Source of the DNA: Silene conica | Taxonomy: Eukaryota > Streptophyta > Magnoliopsida > Caryophyllales > Caryophyllaceae | Direction: 5' to 3' | Assembly (NCBI GenBank): GCA_029255685.2 | Contig: CM055319.2 | Coordinates: forward strand, 13,340,247-13,404,246 | DNA: 64,000 bases | Part shown: piece after piece, positions 46,744 through 58,732 of the stretch | Position numbering within the stretch: position 1 is the first letter of the stretch | Layout of the letters: every line of letters starts with the position of its first letter | Notes under the pieces: model-generated | The model's database searches: none | Told to the model about the DNA's origin: nothing | The model's input: the letters and a program-made list of their open reading frames with translations, nothing else | Made by a program: the position numbers and the translations under genes

Positions 46744-47360
46744 CAATGTTGTACTATGAATTGTGGAAATTGATTCAAATTCATTTGTGTTTAGTTCATT
46801 ATATCCATTGTTTAAAACTCTATTAATTAATAACGAATGTAATATAATAAATGTATTAATACTACCCATAAAAGAAAGTATATAAATATAAACAATTATT
46901 TATCCAATCGATTTAAGTAAAAAATATTTTTTGCGTGGATAGTGAATTTTTCTTATAATTTATTTCATCGTAATTTTAAGATATGTCGTAGAAAAATATA
47001 TTAATAATAAATTATTAATTATACAACTTTAAAATAGTTTATTTAATTGAAAATAAATTATAATACTAAAGAGAGGTAACACGAACGAGGTGGACATCCG
47101 TACTAGCTAGATACTGCATATGCATGTAAGCTAAGACGATCACGAAGAGTTTATAGTAAAACTATTCTCTTAACAATTATTTCACCACCCATTAATATAG
47201 TGATGTTTTGATCAGTTTTACATTATCCTTGAATAAAAACTGTCTTCCACAGATAGCAATGACATTATTAACTCCCTAAATGAAGTCCTTTATTTTTTAT
47301 GTCGATTATTGTTGGAAGGTTTATCATATAACTTCTTCCATTTTTTTCTTCTGTTTTTAT
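46744..47360. other. AT-rich intergenic
   Basis: No gene seen. Confidence 0.45.
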
Positions 47361-47365
47361 CGCAA

Positions 47366-47397
47366 CTAGTGTGTAACCCGTGCATAAATGCACGGGT
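47366..47397 (-). other. Helitron 3' terminus (hairpin plus CTAG)
   Basis: On the minus strand a 9-bp stem ACCCGTGCA/TGCACGGGT with a short loop (47376-47397), then TACAC and CTAG (47366-47369) with flanking T. The element would extend rightward; its 5' end was not found. Confidence 0.65.
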
Positions 47398-47399
47398 AT

Positions 47400-48342
47400 A
47401 ATATGAATTTATGTGTAAAAAAATTATGTAGGTGACAGTTTTAACTCAAAAATATAAATATTTTGTATAAATATGGAAATGTTTAAATAAGTGAATATAT
47501 ATGTATAAAATCAATAATTAGTTTAAAAATAAATATCCATTCTTACACCTTAAATATTGATTGAAGACAAAACAAACGTAAAGATAATAAAAGTCCTTAG
47601 GAAATCAAAGGAGGAAGACGACACGGGTAATCTCATCGTTAAAGTGAAATAGTACAATATTACGTTATACCTGAATGACTCCCATAAACCATGATGTAAG
47701 AGGCCGGAGATACTCAATTTTACAGTTGCATTAACAAAACATAGAAATTGTTTCCGAATGATAATTAGAAAATAAAAACAGAGATGATTCAAATCATTAT
47801 TCCTTTGTCGTAAAAAAAATCTCGTTTAAAATAGTCATTTTTCTATATTCCCTCCAAAATCAAAGAATTAATGAGACTGACTCCATCAAGTACAACAATA
47901 TCAAACATATTAGTGCAATTCTAAATATAAATACCAACGGAATGTTGTAAAGGTTGTATGATACAGGCCCACACCGAGTACTAAAATCAAAGAATTAAAG
48001 AGCTCATTTTAATCACGCCATATCCAATCTGCTTGCATTTGTGCCTTCAAATTGAAATTGAACTTTGACACCCTTCGTTGTTTCCCTGGAATGCAAACAC
48101 CAAATGTTAATATTGTGTAACATTCATACTTTCTAATTGTGAGATAATTTGCATTTTCAGCAGTGCTTATGCAGTAGCATATTCTGGAAAGTTCTAGGGT
48201 TTATTAGATTTCAAATAATCTGTTAAAACTCATTTAATGTATCCTAGGAAATCTAAGTTGCACCAAGGCGAGATTTGGTTAGTGTCTCATCCATGGAGCA
48301 TCTTAGGCGCACTCGAGGTGCGCCTTTACAAACTAAGACGGA
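47400..48342. other. AT-rich, possibly Helitron interior
   Basis: No gene. The 80-residue minus frame at 47550-47792 has no recognisable domain. Confidence 0.4.
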
Positions 48343-48369
48343 CACTACTACAATTTTGGGTAAAGAGGA

Positions 48370-48610
48370 CGCCTCTTAGAGGACGGTTGGAGATGGAACC
48401 GTCTTATATTAGCTGAATAAATTTAGCGCCATTAATAATCACATAAATAGGACGGTTAACAAAAGACCCGTCCTCCTTATTAAATAATAATGACGGTTAG
48501 TCAATTAAACCGTCCTCTTTTAAAAAAAGAAGACGGTTCTCTGTTGAAACCGTCCTCTTATTATCAAAATAAAAACAATTTTATTCTTATCTTATTCAAC
48601 CGTCCTCTTA
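48370..48610. repeat. Left subterminal repeats, GAGGACGGTT type
   Basis: At least seven AGGACGGTT/AACCGTCCT copies in both orientations, as in the right subterminal region. Confidence 0.85.
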
Positions 48611-49673
48611 CTATCTGTTATTCACTTCTTCAACTTTACAATTTCACCTAACTCTAAATGTCTTAGTCTCTCATACTTTCAACCCTAACACAGTAAAAAT
48701 ATCGACCATCTCTACCCACCACGACTGACGGATAGGTAGCCACTAGCTTCTCCGTCAATGTCAATCACCGACGTTCACTTTACTTTCCTTTTGCCGATAC
48801 TCTCAATTTTCAAAGGTTTCTTCCTTCTCCATATTTTTTTACATCTGTATATATTGATTTTGTCACTAATCTGATTGATTATTACATTACTGTTACATAT
48901 TGGTTAATTATTTGATTATGTTTTGATGAAATTGTTAAATTTTGGGGATAGTGAAACCCTAATTTTGATAGATTTGGGTTTTGATTTAGGGTAAATATTT
49001 TATATTATGTCTGCCATGTGTGGTTTTGCGACAAAAAATAGGCTTGTGTACTACAGTTGTCCCATGAAGGAGAATAAATACAATAAGTTTAATTCATTTA
49101 ATTGGATAATTTTGTGATTTATGGATAATTATGTTGGGTGGTGAAAGTTGATTATTAGTGATTAATATTCATATTGAGGTTGTTTTTTTAGTCTAATTGA
49201 TATTAATTCTTCTTTATTTAAATTGTTTGTGGTGAGGGTCCTGAGGGATATAGTTTGTTGTTAAGAGATGAATTATTGGTAATTGTTGATGTAATGTGCG
49301 TAAAAGTTTGAGGTTTTTTTTGTCATATACTCCTCAATTGTAGGGAGTCTCTGCTTTAGAAATCAAAACCTATTTCAATTAGTTAATTAGTAGGGATGTT
49401 AATGCTAATCTATCACATGGAGTATATTGTGCAAATTTCTCCATATGAGTACAAATTTAATGTAAAATGTATCATGTGCAGATACATCTATACCATATTA
49501 CTATTACTTGAAAGATTTTGAAACTATAGTTTACTGAGAATAAATGTCAGTCGAATTCGACGTCAGTTGAATATTGACTAATGCCAATAATAATGTGAGG
49601 GGAGAAGTACATTCCAGTGGCCTCTGTTTGGTCGTTATTGCATGAATGCTCAACGTAAATGCTTCTAACTGTA

Positions 49674-49760
49674 GGACTTGACATGAAGAAGATAGAGAAG
49701 TGCATGAGAGACCCAGACGTTGATGAAGACAATCCTGTTTTGGAGGAGCAGGAGGCACGG
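49674..49760 (+). pseudogene. Captured exon of a vacuolar sorting receptor
   Basis: Preceded by a splice-acceptor-like CTAACTGTAG and followed by the donor GTAAG, 87 bp translate (one base borrowed from a previous exon) to GLDMKKIEKCMRDPDVDEDN then PVLEEQEAR. This is the luminal-domain segment of plant vacuolar sorting receptors (VSR/BP-80), type-I receptors that carry soluble proteins to the vacuole. The exon boundaries appear retained. The rest of the receptor is not in the element. It is a gene fragment, not a functional gene. Confidence 0.78.
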
Positions 49761-50835
49761 GTAAGAACTGTTGCTAAAACTGTTGCTTGTTTCATAGAAG
49801 ATTTAACAACACGAAAACCATTTGTTCCCAAATGATGATTATCTCAATGTTGTGGCAAAGTTTTGTTTGACAGGCAATAATAATTAAGGGTAAGACTTGG
49901 GAGAATTGAAATGTTGGGGATGAAGATGTAAAATTTGAAAAAAAAACTGCCTTATAGTTTTAGTACATGTTAACGTAGCACTACTTAAATGTTATTGGCT
50001 TTTGCTGTAGTGATTAAGTAAATAGTTTGTTTTGCACATTGATACATATTCTTTGTATTGGTATAAACTTTTGAAATATATGTATATAACTGATAGGAGT
50101 ATTCATAAGATTGTTAACTAGATCTTAATCTATGTTTCTTTTGCTGGCCAAATTAATTTGCAATGCTGGCTACAATTCGTTGGAAGTATTTTTTTTGGTG
50201 ACGAAAAGTTTAGGTTAAGGGTAGGCCTTACCCAATCCTAGGCCAGGGCAGACCACCGGCCTCATTGAGGACTTAAAGTGGTGTTTACAATTCTTCGAAG
50301 TATAAGTAGGCCAGTACATAAACTTGTTTCGTGCCTACTTGAGATGAGTAGATGGATCCAAATTGCAGCTAACTAATGCGTTGCTACTCGCACCATTAAT
50401 TATTGTTCGTCATTTGTAATTTCTTCATGAACGGTTGTACTATCTGCTATTCTCACCATTAATTATTGTTAGTCATTAATAAAGAATTAAGTGGGGATAC
50501 TATAAACCCTTTTATAGTTGAGATTAGTTCTCCTTTTATAACTGTTGTGTTAGTGCGAGTATTTTGTTCAGAAATTGGACTGCTTCTGAACCAACCAATA
50601 TATATGTCTATGTGCTAATCAATCAAGAGTGCCTTAAAAGTAGGAAAAGTCTTGTATGAACCATGAATCCTCATTAATTTACAATTGTGGATGAAATTCT
50701 TCTGCATTGTGGCTGTTCATGATATATCCAATATTCATATTATTGTAGATGTAGTTCACAATTTAACTGTTTAAATTCAGTATCTGATTAGCCTGGTCAT
50801 TCTATCTAAGGGATAATTGACATGATTTTATTACA

Positions 50836-51008
50836 GTGTAATCTTTTGTGAAGTTGTCGCTATTTATGGCGTCATCATCGTGGCTATTATTCTACAAATA
50901 AAGTTGGAGAGTGTCTCATCATCCCAGATCTAGCACCTGAGTCACTTCGTGCATGATATGATATCTTTACATTAGGGATCATGGTTGGATTTGCAATCTT
51001 TTCTGTGG
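50836..51008 (+). pseudogene. Captured exon of V-ATPase proteolipid subunit c''
   Basis: After an acceptor-like TTATTACAG the sequence reads VIFCEVVAIYGVIIVAIILQ then IKLESVSSSQI, and after a stop and frameshift APESLRA, stop, YDIFTLGIMVGFAIFSV. A donor-like GTGAG follows at 51009. This matches the membrane-embedded second half of plant VHA-c'', including the Glu-containing helix used for proton transport. Two in-frame stops and a frameshift show that it is not maintained as coding. Confidence 0.82.
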
Positions 51009-51504
51009 GTGAGTTTCTACTTCACTTTACCCTGAACTTCACACCTATAGATGTCTTCCACTACTTTGATTAGTAATCTGATTCTCAGAAATTTCTTCCC
51101 TGACATGCGTAGACGCAACACTTGGTAAGGCAGTAGATAAAATGTGTTGGAATCTTAAGCTACCTCCCTTTCTTGTTTTGTTAGAGAGCTGTTGGAAACT
51201 ACTTTCCTTTCATTATAAGGATAGCTCTGGTAGCATTTGCCTTCAGTGGCCACACAAGATTCACCTATCTGATCAAAGCTTTTTGTCTTAATATTCGTCA
51301 TTTTTCCTTTTAGTTTACGTTATTATATTAGTAGAGTAGATATGTTGTTGTTATGGCATGTAATCGATATGTTTTACGCAACCACTGTGGTAGTGGTGGT
51401 GGTGAATGGTGATGTATGATGGATTAAATAAATGGCTGTGACATTTTATGTCTAACTTGTCGGGATTCTGTGGGATTCTCTTTAAGTTTAAATGGTGCGT
51501 ATCA

Positions 51505-51684
51505 TTGGCAGAGATGGGAAGGAGATATGGAAGTGGATCCTACTAAGGGGGCTGATACGGTTGCACTTGCCTTAGCTGTTGCAGAAGCACTCGACAAAGA
51601 TTCAAATGACATAGGAGATGCACTAAGGGAACTTGACATGGACAATTATGATGATGACGGAGATGATGGTATATTTGCGAATTA
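51505..51684 (+). pseudogene. Captured exon of PWP1 (WD-repeat protein), part 1
   Basis: The reading VALALAVAEALDKDSNDIGD and LRELDMDNYDDDGDD matches the N-terminal acidic region of plant PWP1, a nuclear WD-repeat protein linked to ribosome production. The exon likely starts after GGCAG near 51511. A donor-like GTATAT follows DDDGDD at about 51669. Confidence 0.8.
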
Positions 51685-51991
51685 GATGTTTTTTAAGCAT
51701 TGTACTGCTCTGTTGAATAATTTGTAACTGCCTCCAAATTTCTGTCTCATACTTTCTCGTTTTATTTTCTTCTACACTTCCCTTTTTGCCTGTCTTTGTG
51801 CTACTGTTTTTCCTTTTTTTGTTCTCTCTCGATTTTGTTGAACTCCCCCAGTTAGCATTTGATACGGTGATGTCGGTGATTCATGTTACTAGACCCTTTA
51901 TCTACTTTGGAGTTTGGACTGATCATTATTGTTTAAATATAGATTTAATGTTTACCATTTGATAATAATGTTGAATTATCCTTCCTATTAG

Positions 51992-52087
51992 GACGACGAT
52001 TCTGAGGAAGAAGCAGTCATGATCATAAAAGCAAAGGATTGTGTCATTGTTTGTGCGAGGAACGATGAGGAACTCGGTCAACTTAAG
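51992..52087 (+). pseudogene. Captured exon of PWP1, part 2
   Basis: After the acceptor-like TCCTATTAG the reading DDDSEEEAVMIIKAKDCVIV then CARNDEELGQLK, followed by GTATAT, matches the next segment of PWP1. A stretch usually found between the two parts is missing and the phases do not join, so the capture is incomplete or deleted. Confidence 0.8.
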
Positions 52088-52514
52088 GTATATGGCCTCT
52101 TGGATATCCACTGTGGTCGTTGCAGGCTTCTTAACTTCTTTTTGCAGTCTACTCCCGTAGATCATACATATTTTTGGCTCTGTTTCACCAAGTTTGTATT
52201 TTATAGATACAAAGTTATAGCATAGTTCGTATTTTATAGATACAAACTTATTCCTTTTTGTTTCGTTAGATTTAGAGTATAAACTTAACTTTTGTTGTAT
52301 TTTCTGAAATGTAGGGGATGATATATTTAAGTTAATGAAATAATTTTTATTTGAAAGATATAGTTTTCAAAGAGCATGTGTTTGATAATATAAATTGGCG
52401 AAAAAAAAAACAGGGTACAATATTTATAAATTGGCGACAAAAAATGGCGGGAAATATTCATAAATTGAATCTAAATAATGGGTGCTAAAAAAATTGGCAC
52501 GGAAAAATTTGCTA

Positions 52515-52770
52515 TACAGGACGGTTTTGTTCATAAGCGTCATGAAATTCACCTTTCAAAATTATGTGAGCATGTTCAAAACAAGACGGTTCCAAACCCA
52601 AACCGTCCTCCTTACAAAAATCAAAGAAGACGGTTCCAAACCTCAACCGTCCTCTTTCATAAATCCAAAGAGGACGGTTTGACTTTTTTTCAACCGTCCT
52701 CTTAGGCAAAGAGGACGGGTGAATTTAGGACGGTTGTTTTCAGGTTTTAGGACGGTTTTTAACCGTCCTC
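52515..52770. repeat. Right subterminal repeats, GAGGACGGTT type
   Basis: About ten AGGACGGTT/AACCGTCCT copies in alternating direction, mirroring the left end. Short frames on both strands here are by-products. Confidence 0.85.
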
Positions 52771-52799
52771 GTTTCCCCTTTTTGTAGTAGTGGGAGTAT

Positions 52800-54002
52800 A
52801 CAAATTTCGAGCCTGGCCCTCCAATATGTTTTGCATACGTTGATCACTGACCCAATGACAATTTATTAGCTAATTTGGCAAGGTGAAACAAATTAAAATA
52901 TACGGAGTAATAAAATTTAGTACATATTATTCCGTCTAATTCCTTTGAATTGACATATTTGTTAAAAATCCACGTCAGAAATTTTGAAAAATGGAATGAT
53001 TTAGAATCGGGGGTGTATGCCTTAAAATAGTAGTCTCACAATGATTATATCAAATTAAAAATGAGCATTTCCTAATTTGGTAGTCGTATAATTGATAGTA
53101 ACATAACCATAATTTTACAACCAATACTTATAGCTATATCGCGCAGACAATCGCACACTGGACACTCGGACATAGGTATGACACTTGGATACTGAATTTT
53201 ATACCAAAAACATGATATTTTTTCATATAATAGTCAAATCCGACACCTGGACACGTATTTGTGTAGGATACACAAATCACTTACTTCGTATTCATCTATA
53301 TATAAGAACGGTCTAACCCCAATTACCTACCTAAAATTTTCATTATCGTCCTCTTCAAGACTTCAATAGCCAACTTTATTTATTCTGTTAAGGCTTTATT
53401 CTGTTAAAACTGTTAGCGGCTACTACTAAGCAAACTTAAAATTGTGAAAATTTTCAACTCCTTCCTCTAAAGCTTAGTAGTTTGGAGCTAGCTTATTAGA
53501 AGATGTTGGTAGAGTTGTGGGTCTATTAGATGAGCTATTTATGCAAGGTGAAATTAACTGTAATAATCACCTTATAAGAGGGTCAAATGTTGGTATAACT
53601 GAATATGAACAATTGAACACTACAAATTCAACAACTGAAAAACTAAATGTCAAAGGAGATAAAAAAATGTTACGAAATAAAAAAGAGATGGTATTGCACT
53701 AATCGAACTTGTGCATAGAATCTTTAAACTCTTTTGCAACCATTAATCTCGGATCACTCCGACTATAATTTTTGGATTAAAAATCAAACAAAGACCCCTA
53801 ATTTTCGATATTCAGTCATTTCATAATCAAGTAAGTTAAACATCTTTAGATTTCACCTTAAATCATAAGCAAACACAACCGAAATAAGAAACAATACCAA
53901 ATAATGCTGCCATCTTGATTTTCTTTGGAGATAGACCTGCCACCATTAACCAAGTTTATTTCTTATTTAGTTAATTTGAAGAATTGCATAGTCTAATAAT
54001 TG
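52800..54002. other. Intergenic, no gene recognised
   Basis: The 61-residue frame at 53517-53702 (+) has no domain I know. AT-rich elsewhere. Confidence 0.4.
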
Positions 54003-54015
54003 ATTGAGTCTTTTT

Positions 54016-54134
54016 GATATCTTAGTTCAGTGGTGATGACGGAGCTATCCTGGACAATAGGTCCTAGGTTCGATTCTCCCTCCCCTCTATTGTAATGCGA
54101 CCAAGTGCGTGCTTCGTTGAACCAACAAAACATA
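54016..54134 (+). mobile_element. tRNA-derived SINE with 13-bp TSD
   Basis: A-box-like TTAGTTCAGTGGTGATGAC and B-box-like TAGGTTCGATTCTCCCTC. Flanks ATTGAGTCTTTTT (54003-54015) and ATTGAGCCTTTTT (54135-54147) differ at one base. Confidence 0.75.
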
Positions 54135-54983
54135 ATTGAGCCTTTTTCACGCTAAATACCCAAATCATTTTCGCAAATTAAGTCGCTTACCATTAATCGA
54201 ATCTGCCATCGTCAAACTAAGTAAGTTAAGTTAATCCCTAAATTAGATCAAATCTACAAAAACAACGTATAACCTAAAACGACTCCGACGATGAAAAATG
54301 ACAGAAAAAAAGGAATTACCGGGTAATTAAAAGACTATAGTAGAAATAATATGAAAACTATCACAAATTATTCGATATTTCGTAGAGATGGCTAAATATA
54401 ACAACAATTCATTATTTTCAAAAAACTTCTTTTAATAAATGATGTTCAAAAGTAATTAAATTGTTTGTAAATAATACAAAATTGTGACGACCACATATAA
54501 TTTGTGTTTAAAATATTTATAATGTTTTGTCAATAGCCAACAACATTACAAATATAGAAAAATGTCTTTATAAACTACATTTGTTAATATATTACATTTA
54601 TTAGTTTGTATTTCTCCAATATAAAATTTCCAAATCCTTATTACTGGTAACCTAAAAAATACGGAGTAGTAATATAAAGTCGGTCATGTTTCAATAGTAA
54701 CATAAAGTCGACAACACCTAATAATGTTGACTCTTATATGACAATTGAGAGTTGAAACGGAGTCATCTTTGTTCTGGGAGGAAATATTTCGTCTCAATTT
54801 ACCTCTTGCGACGGATGTTTAGGGGCAACGTTACTTTTGCAACAATCACGTTTTCGACGGACATTTCTGTCATGTTGACCTTTGTTTTGTGTACTATATA
54901 GTGTTAAAGCAATTTATAATATCTCACATATGCTAAAAAACATTACAAGTATTGAATATATTTTTCCACTACATTAATAGTTA

Positions 54984-55179
54984 CTCCCTCCGATTTTCTG
55001 TGTTGTTCCCCTTTCCATTTTGGTCTAATAACAATGATATTCCCTCTTTCCTCTTTTGTATAACATTGTGTGGTCCAAAATTAATTTCATGTGGAATCAT
55101 ATGTATTGTGTGGTCCAAATTAATTCCCTTATTTCTTGCGTCAAAATGAAAAGGGAACAATACAAGAAATCGGAGGGAG
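54984..55179. mobile_element. Stowaway MITE, 196 bp
   Basis: Inverted ends CTCCCTCCGATTTTCTGT and CTCCCTCCGATTTCTTGT with TA on both sides (54982-54983, 55180-55181), the hallmark of Tc1/Mariner-type Stowaway elements. The overlapping frames are by-products. Confidence 0.92.
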
Positions 55180-55510
55180 TATATTACATTCATCAAATTG
55201 TTTTCTTTCACCTTAAATTTCCGGACCCTTCTTACACGTGACCCAAAAAATAGTTTTATAAAATCGATCATGTCTAAAAACATGCCGTGATTAAAAGTAT
55301 TATATGATAATTATTAAAAAATATGTTTGGATATTAAATGTTTTGCAAAAATCTGGTATTTATGTGGAAAATAAAAGTATAAGTTGATAAAAAGTACAGA
55401 GTACTACCTTTACAGTTTAACAACAATTCAAGAAATTAAGATGGCGACTAGATCGAGACAAATGGAAAATAGTGTGGACGGAGTAACTTTTACAAATTAG
55501 AGAGGGTGAT

Positions 55511-55625
55511 ACCGAAGTTGTCTTAGTCTAGTGGTTAAGACGGGCCTATTGTTGACAATAGGTCGCAGGATCGAATCCCCCTCCCCTATTGTGTGCGACT
55601 AAGTGCGGAGCAGAGTAGGTAGTTT
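55511..55625 (+). mobile_element. tRNA-derived SINE relic
   Basis: TTAGTCTAGTGGTTAAGACG (A-box) and GGATCGAATCCCCCTC (B-box) closely resemble the SINE at 54016. No clear tail or target duplication was found. Confidence 0.65.
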
Positions 55626-56073
55626 TTGTTTTACGTATTTATTGTGTACATAATCTGTATTTTATATGGTCGATCGATATGAGCGCGACACGTCACCTTA
55701 TAGCGGTTACCGGCTGTTGCTTTAATATATTAAATGATATGTGTGTTGTGGAGCCCATTCTCCTAGAGAGTGTTTGACAATATGAATCTAATTTAAAATG
55801 TGTCATTTGAAATGTAGCAAAATGAAATAAGGATTTAAAAATGAGGGGGTTAGGGGTTATTTGAAAATACAATCTTAGTTTCCAAACACACCACTACGAA
55901 ATTGTTGGAGTGGTACAAGATCAGCAACTCACTTATTGTTATGGAGGAGTCGGACATGCCGAAATGCCGAATGATTTGTCTCGGCTCTTACTGTAGGATT
56001 TGGGAGGCATTGGTTGGTCTCGTTAATTCGTTATGTTTTTGTTATGCGTTTTTGTGTTTTTGTCAATTACTTG

Positions 56074-56431
56074 TGTTGGATCTATGCCTTGAATCTGTTA
56101 ATCGCCGCTTCGAACGACTATGCGGAGGTATCTGAATTCTGTATTGGGCTAGGGTTTCTGTCTGGGCCTTATTAGATTAGGTCTAATCTGTATTGTATTA
56201 GGTTAAGATCAGAGTACTATATAAACTCTTAACCTCTACCCTAGCAGTCATACAATATTTTATATCGTTCTGAATTTGTAATCTGAAAAACTCCTCACAT
56301 TAATAAAACTCTCTCCCTTCTGCCCTGTGGACGTAGCTAACACACCGTTAGTGAACCACGTAAATCTGTGCGTAATTGCGTATTGTTCTTTATTGTTTGT
56401 TTTTATCTTTCCCTCTACTTCCGTTATAACA
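56074..56431 (+). mobile_element. Solo LTR, 358 bp
   Basis: It starts TGTTGGATCT and ends CCGTTATAACA (TG..CA), flanked by ACTTG at 56069-56073 and 56432-56436. Inside are a TATATAAACTC promoter and an AATAAAACTC polyadenylation-like site in LTR order. No internal region or second LTR adjoins, as after LTR-LTR recombination. Plus orientation is from the promoter and polyadenylation order. Confidence 0.78.
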
Positions 56432-56934
56432 ACTTGGTTTTGGGTTAATCATGCTTATGTTTTATAGAAAAAATACAATCTCTTCATAGGCCAACATGAC
56501 CTGAGTTTAAACCATATTCGCATCAAAATCGTCTTTACGACTCTTTTTTTTTATTAAAAGAAAAAACATATCCTCTCTGATACAAGGCTATAAAATTGGC
56601 TATTGCATTTCTTTTTAAAAGACAAAATTTGTTTTCCTATGCATTCTACTAGTTTTAATCTCGTGCAAATAATGTAGGGGTAACTTTTAAATCCGTACAA
56701 AAAAATATTGTTGATTACGGTTACCTTTTTATAAAAATATTATTAATGACGAATTTTCCAGTAATTATTGTTGTTTTTGAGTAATTTCTTTATTTGAGAA
56801 AAAATTGTTTAAAACGATTTTGGAATTTGAGATTTATTAAGAAAATGATTTGAATGACATAAAATAACTAATAATTGACTCAAAAATAACTCAAACCCGA
56901 AATAACCCGGTTCGACCAAATAACCTAACTTGAC

Positions 56935-57040
56935 CAAATAACCTAACTTGATTGTCCCTTTTATTTTAGCAGGTCTAGGGAGTGACCAAATAACCTAACT
57001 TGATTGTGCCTTTTATTTTAACAGGTCTAGGGAGGGGTTC
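56935..57040. repeat. 53-bp tandem duplication
   Basis: GACCAAATAACCTAACTTGA and TTTTATTTTARCAGGTCTAG occur twice in phase. Confidence 0.8.
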
Positions 57041-57098
57041 AACAATTTTGTTTTTACGTTACTATTTTGCCTAAAATTAGTAGTAAAAGTAATGATAT

Positions 57099-57345
57099 TA
57101 TCAATCTTCACTCGCTCGTACCCCAATGTTAATCGTAGTTATCACATTATAAATAACCCATCCATTTTTTCATATAATCAAATTCACTCAGCCATTTCTT
57201 TTCATACTATCAATAACTCATCAATCTTAGCTAGCTCGTACCCCAATGTTAATCGTAGTTATCACATTATAAATAACCCATCCATTTTTTCATATAAACA
57301 AATTTACTCAGCCATTTCTTTTCATACTATCAATAACTCATCCGT
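57099..57345. repeat. 120-bp tandem duplication
   Basis: Two nearly identical units; GCTCGTACCCCAATGTTAAT starts near 57114 and 57234, with only a handful of substitutions. The 102-residue frame over it is repetitive and not a believable gene. Confidence 0.9.
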
Positions 57346-58029
57346 GTATATGAATTATTTTTGTACCTTGAAAACTGAAACAATTGCATTTTTTTTATAA
57401 TAAAAAATGTACTCCGTAATATTTTGTAATATCCAAGTTGTAATTTTTTTTTTATATTATATGGATAATATCATAGAAAACGTTTTAACTTTATCAGTAC
57501 AGATTTTTTTTATTATAATCAATTGGTATTTGTAATTATTTAATTGTAATTTTTGAATGTTTATATTATATTGTATTAGTAATAACAAATATATAATGTA
57601 TAAAGTTGCATAGTTTGTGTTATTAAATTTGGAATCATAATTTAAGTAGTTACACAACATTAAAAACAAAATTAAATTGAGAATGAATCACGGGGACCTG
57701 CAAAAAAAAAAGTTACCTTTTCAACTTTAAAAAATCAAAATCAATATGAAGCCTTCATTTTCTTTTCCTTTTATAGTAAAGGGAGTTTATCTATTCATAT
57801 CATATAAATATATTTATTCCGTTTTAATCTTAAAATGAATATATCCGACTTAAATGAGTATTTGCCTTTTATCACTTAAAATACCCACATAATTGAAACT
57901 AGCCAACAAAAGGGATAAAACTATCCGATTTATTTCACACTCAAAGTCTCAAACTGTCAAATATAAAGCTTGTGATCATGATAAGTGTCTAATTACACTT
58001 TGACTTGTTTATTTCTCATAATTACACTT

Positions 58030-58400
58030 TCACATGTTTATTTCTCCTTAATTAATTGTCATTCCGTGGTTATCAAACCAAAAGAAATCTTCCTTTCTGA
58101 GATTATTACTTATCAAGAAATGTTGATTTTTTTTTCAAAAAGTCAAACGGTTGAAAGGAAAATGAGAATGCATGCAACTACACTGAGCTAGATCAAGAGT
58201 GATAATCTTTCAGCAAAGTACAACAACTTTCAACATTACTATAAATACAAAGTAATTAAATTAAATTGTATTGTAAGCATTCATCATTCCTTATGTCATA
58301 ATAACTAAATCTACGGAAATGTAAGATAAGTAAACATGGATATCAATTCAAAGTCAAAACATGCAACGATCAATGGATCATGTATGCAATAAAAAAGAGT
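58030..58400. other. Orphan copy of the paralogue 3' flank
   Basis: 58060-58150 matches 39840-39930, and 58205-58310 matches 9975-10060, in the same orientation as beside the minus-strand paralogues. Here no minus-strand gene follows; the next gene (59907) is on the plus strand. Confidence 0.6.
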
Positions 58401-58732
58401 AATAACTTCAATTCTTAATCCTATATAAAATTGAATAATCAATTGTAATAAAGAATTCAAAATCCATTTATTACTTTATTCAAAACTGTTATCATTAATA
58501 CACTAATATAATATTGGTTTTTCAAACATGTATTTTTAGAACCCACGATAAAAAGTAAACATGACTTTATGTTAAAAATTGAATAAGTTAAACCGAATAA
58601 AAAGTCAGGGTTTATCGATCTAACTCAAGCCAGCCATGATTCATACAAAATTTAGGTTTTGGTTTAGGTTTGAGGCATATAGAACCTTGTACACTTGACT
58701 TTCTTTTTCCTTTTTTATTAATAGTTTTGGAT

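Larger units (their letters stand above)
48343..52792 (+). mobile_element. CACTA transposon carrying captured host-gene exons (Pack-CACTA), 4450 bp
   Basis: Ends are CACTACTACAATTTTGGG (48343) and, reversed, CACTACTACAAAAAGGGG (52792), with the 3-bp duplication GGA on both sides (48340-48342, 52793-52795). Both subterminal regions (48370-48610 and 52515-52770) hold many copies of GAGGACGGTT in both directions, the usual transposase-binding layout. No CACTA transposase is visible. The interior instead has exon-like fragments of three unrelated host genes, all on the plus strand, with intron-like sequence around them. Confidence 0.93.
56649..57784 (-). mobile_element. Decayed Helitron, about 1.1 kb
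   Basis: On the minus strand CTAG (56649-56652) with a degenerate CTCGTGCA/TGTAGGGG hairpin, and a far end reading TCCCTTTACTATAAAAGG from 57784, like the element at 267-1363. The flank at 57785 is G rather than T. The interior holds two tandem repeats. Confidence 0.45.

Noticed and set aside
49531..49831. Minus-strand frames of 75 and 94 residues
   Set aside because: They overlap the captured VSR exon, which reads correctly on the plus strand.
53517..53702. Small host gene
   Set aside because: 61 residues, Asn/Lys/Glu-rich, no homologue recognised and no promoter or splice evidence.
55902..56135. 77-residue Cys-rich membrane protein
   Set aside because: The frame runs into the solo LTR at 56074 and has no recognisable domain.
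57092..57400. 102-residue repetitive plus-strand frame
   Set aside because: Translation of a 120-bp tandem duplication inside a Helitron remnant.
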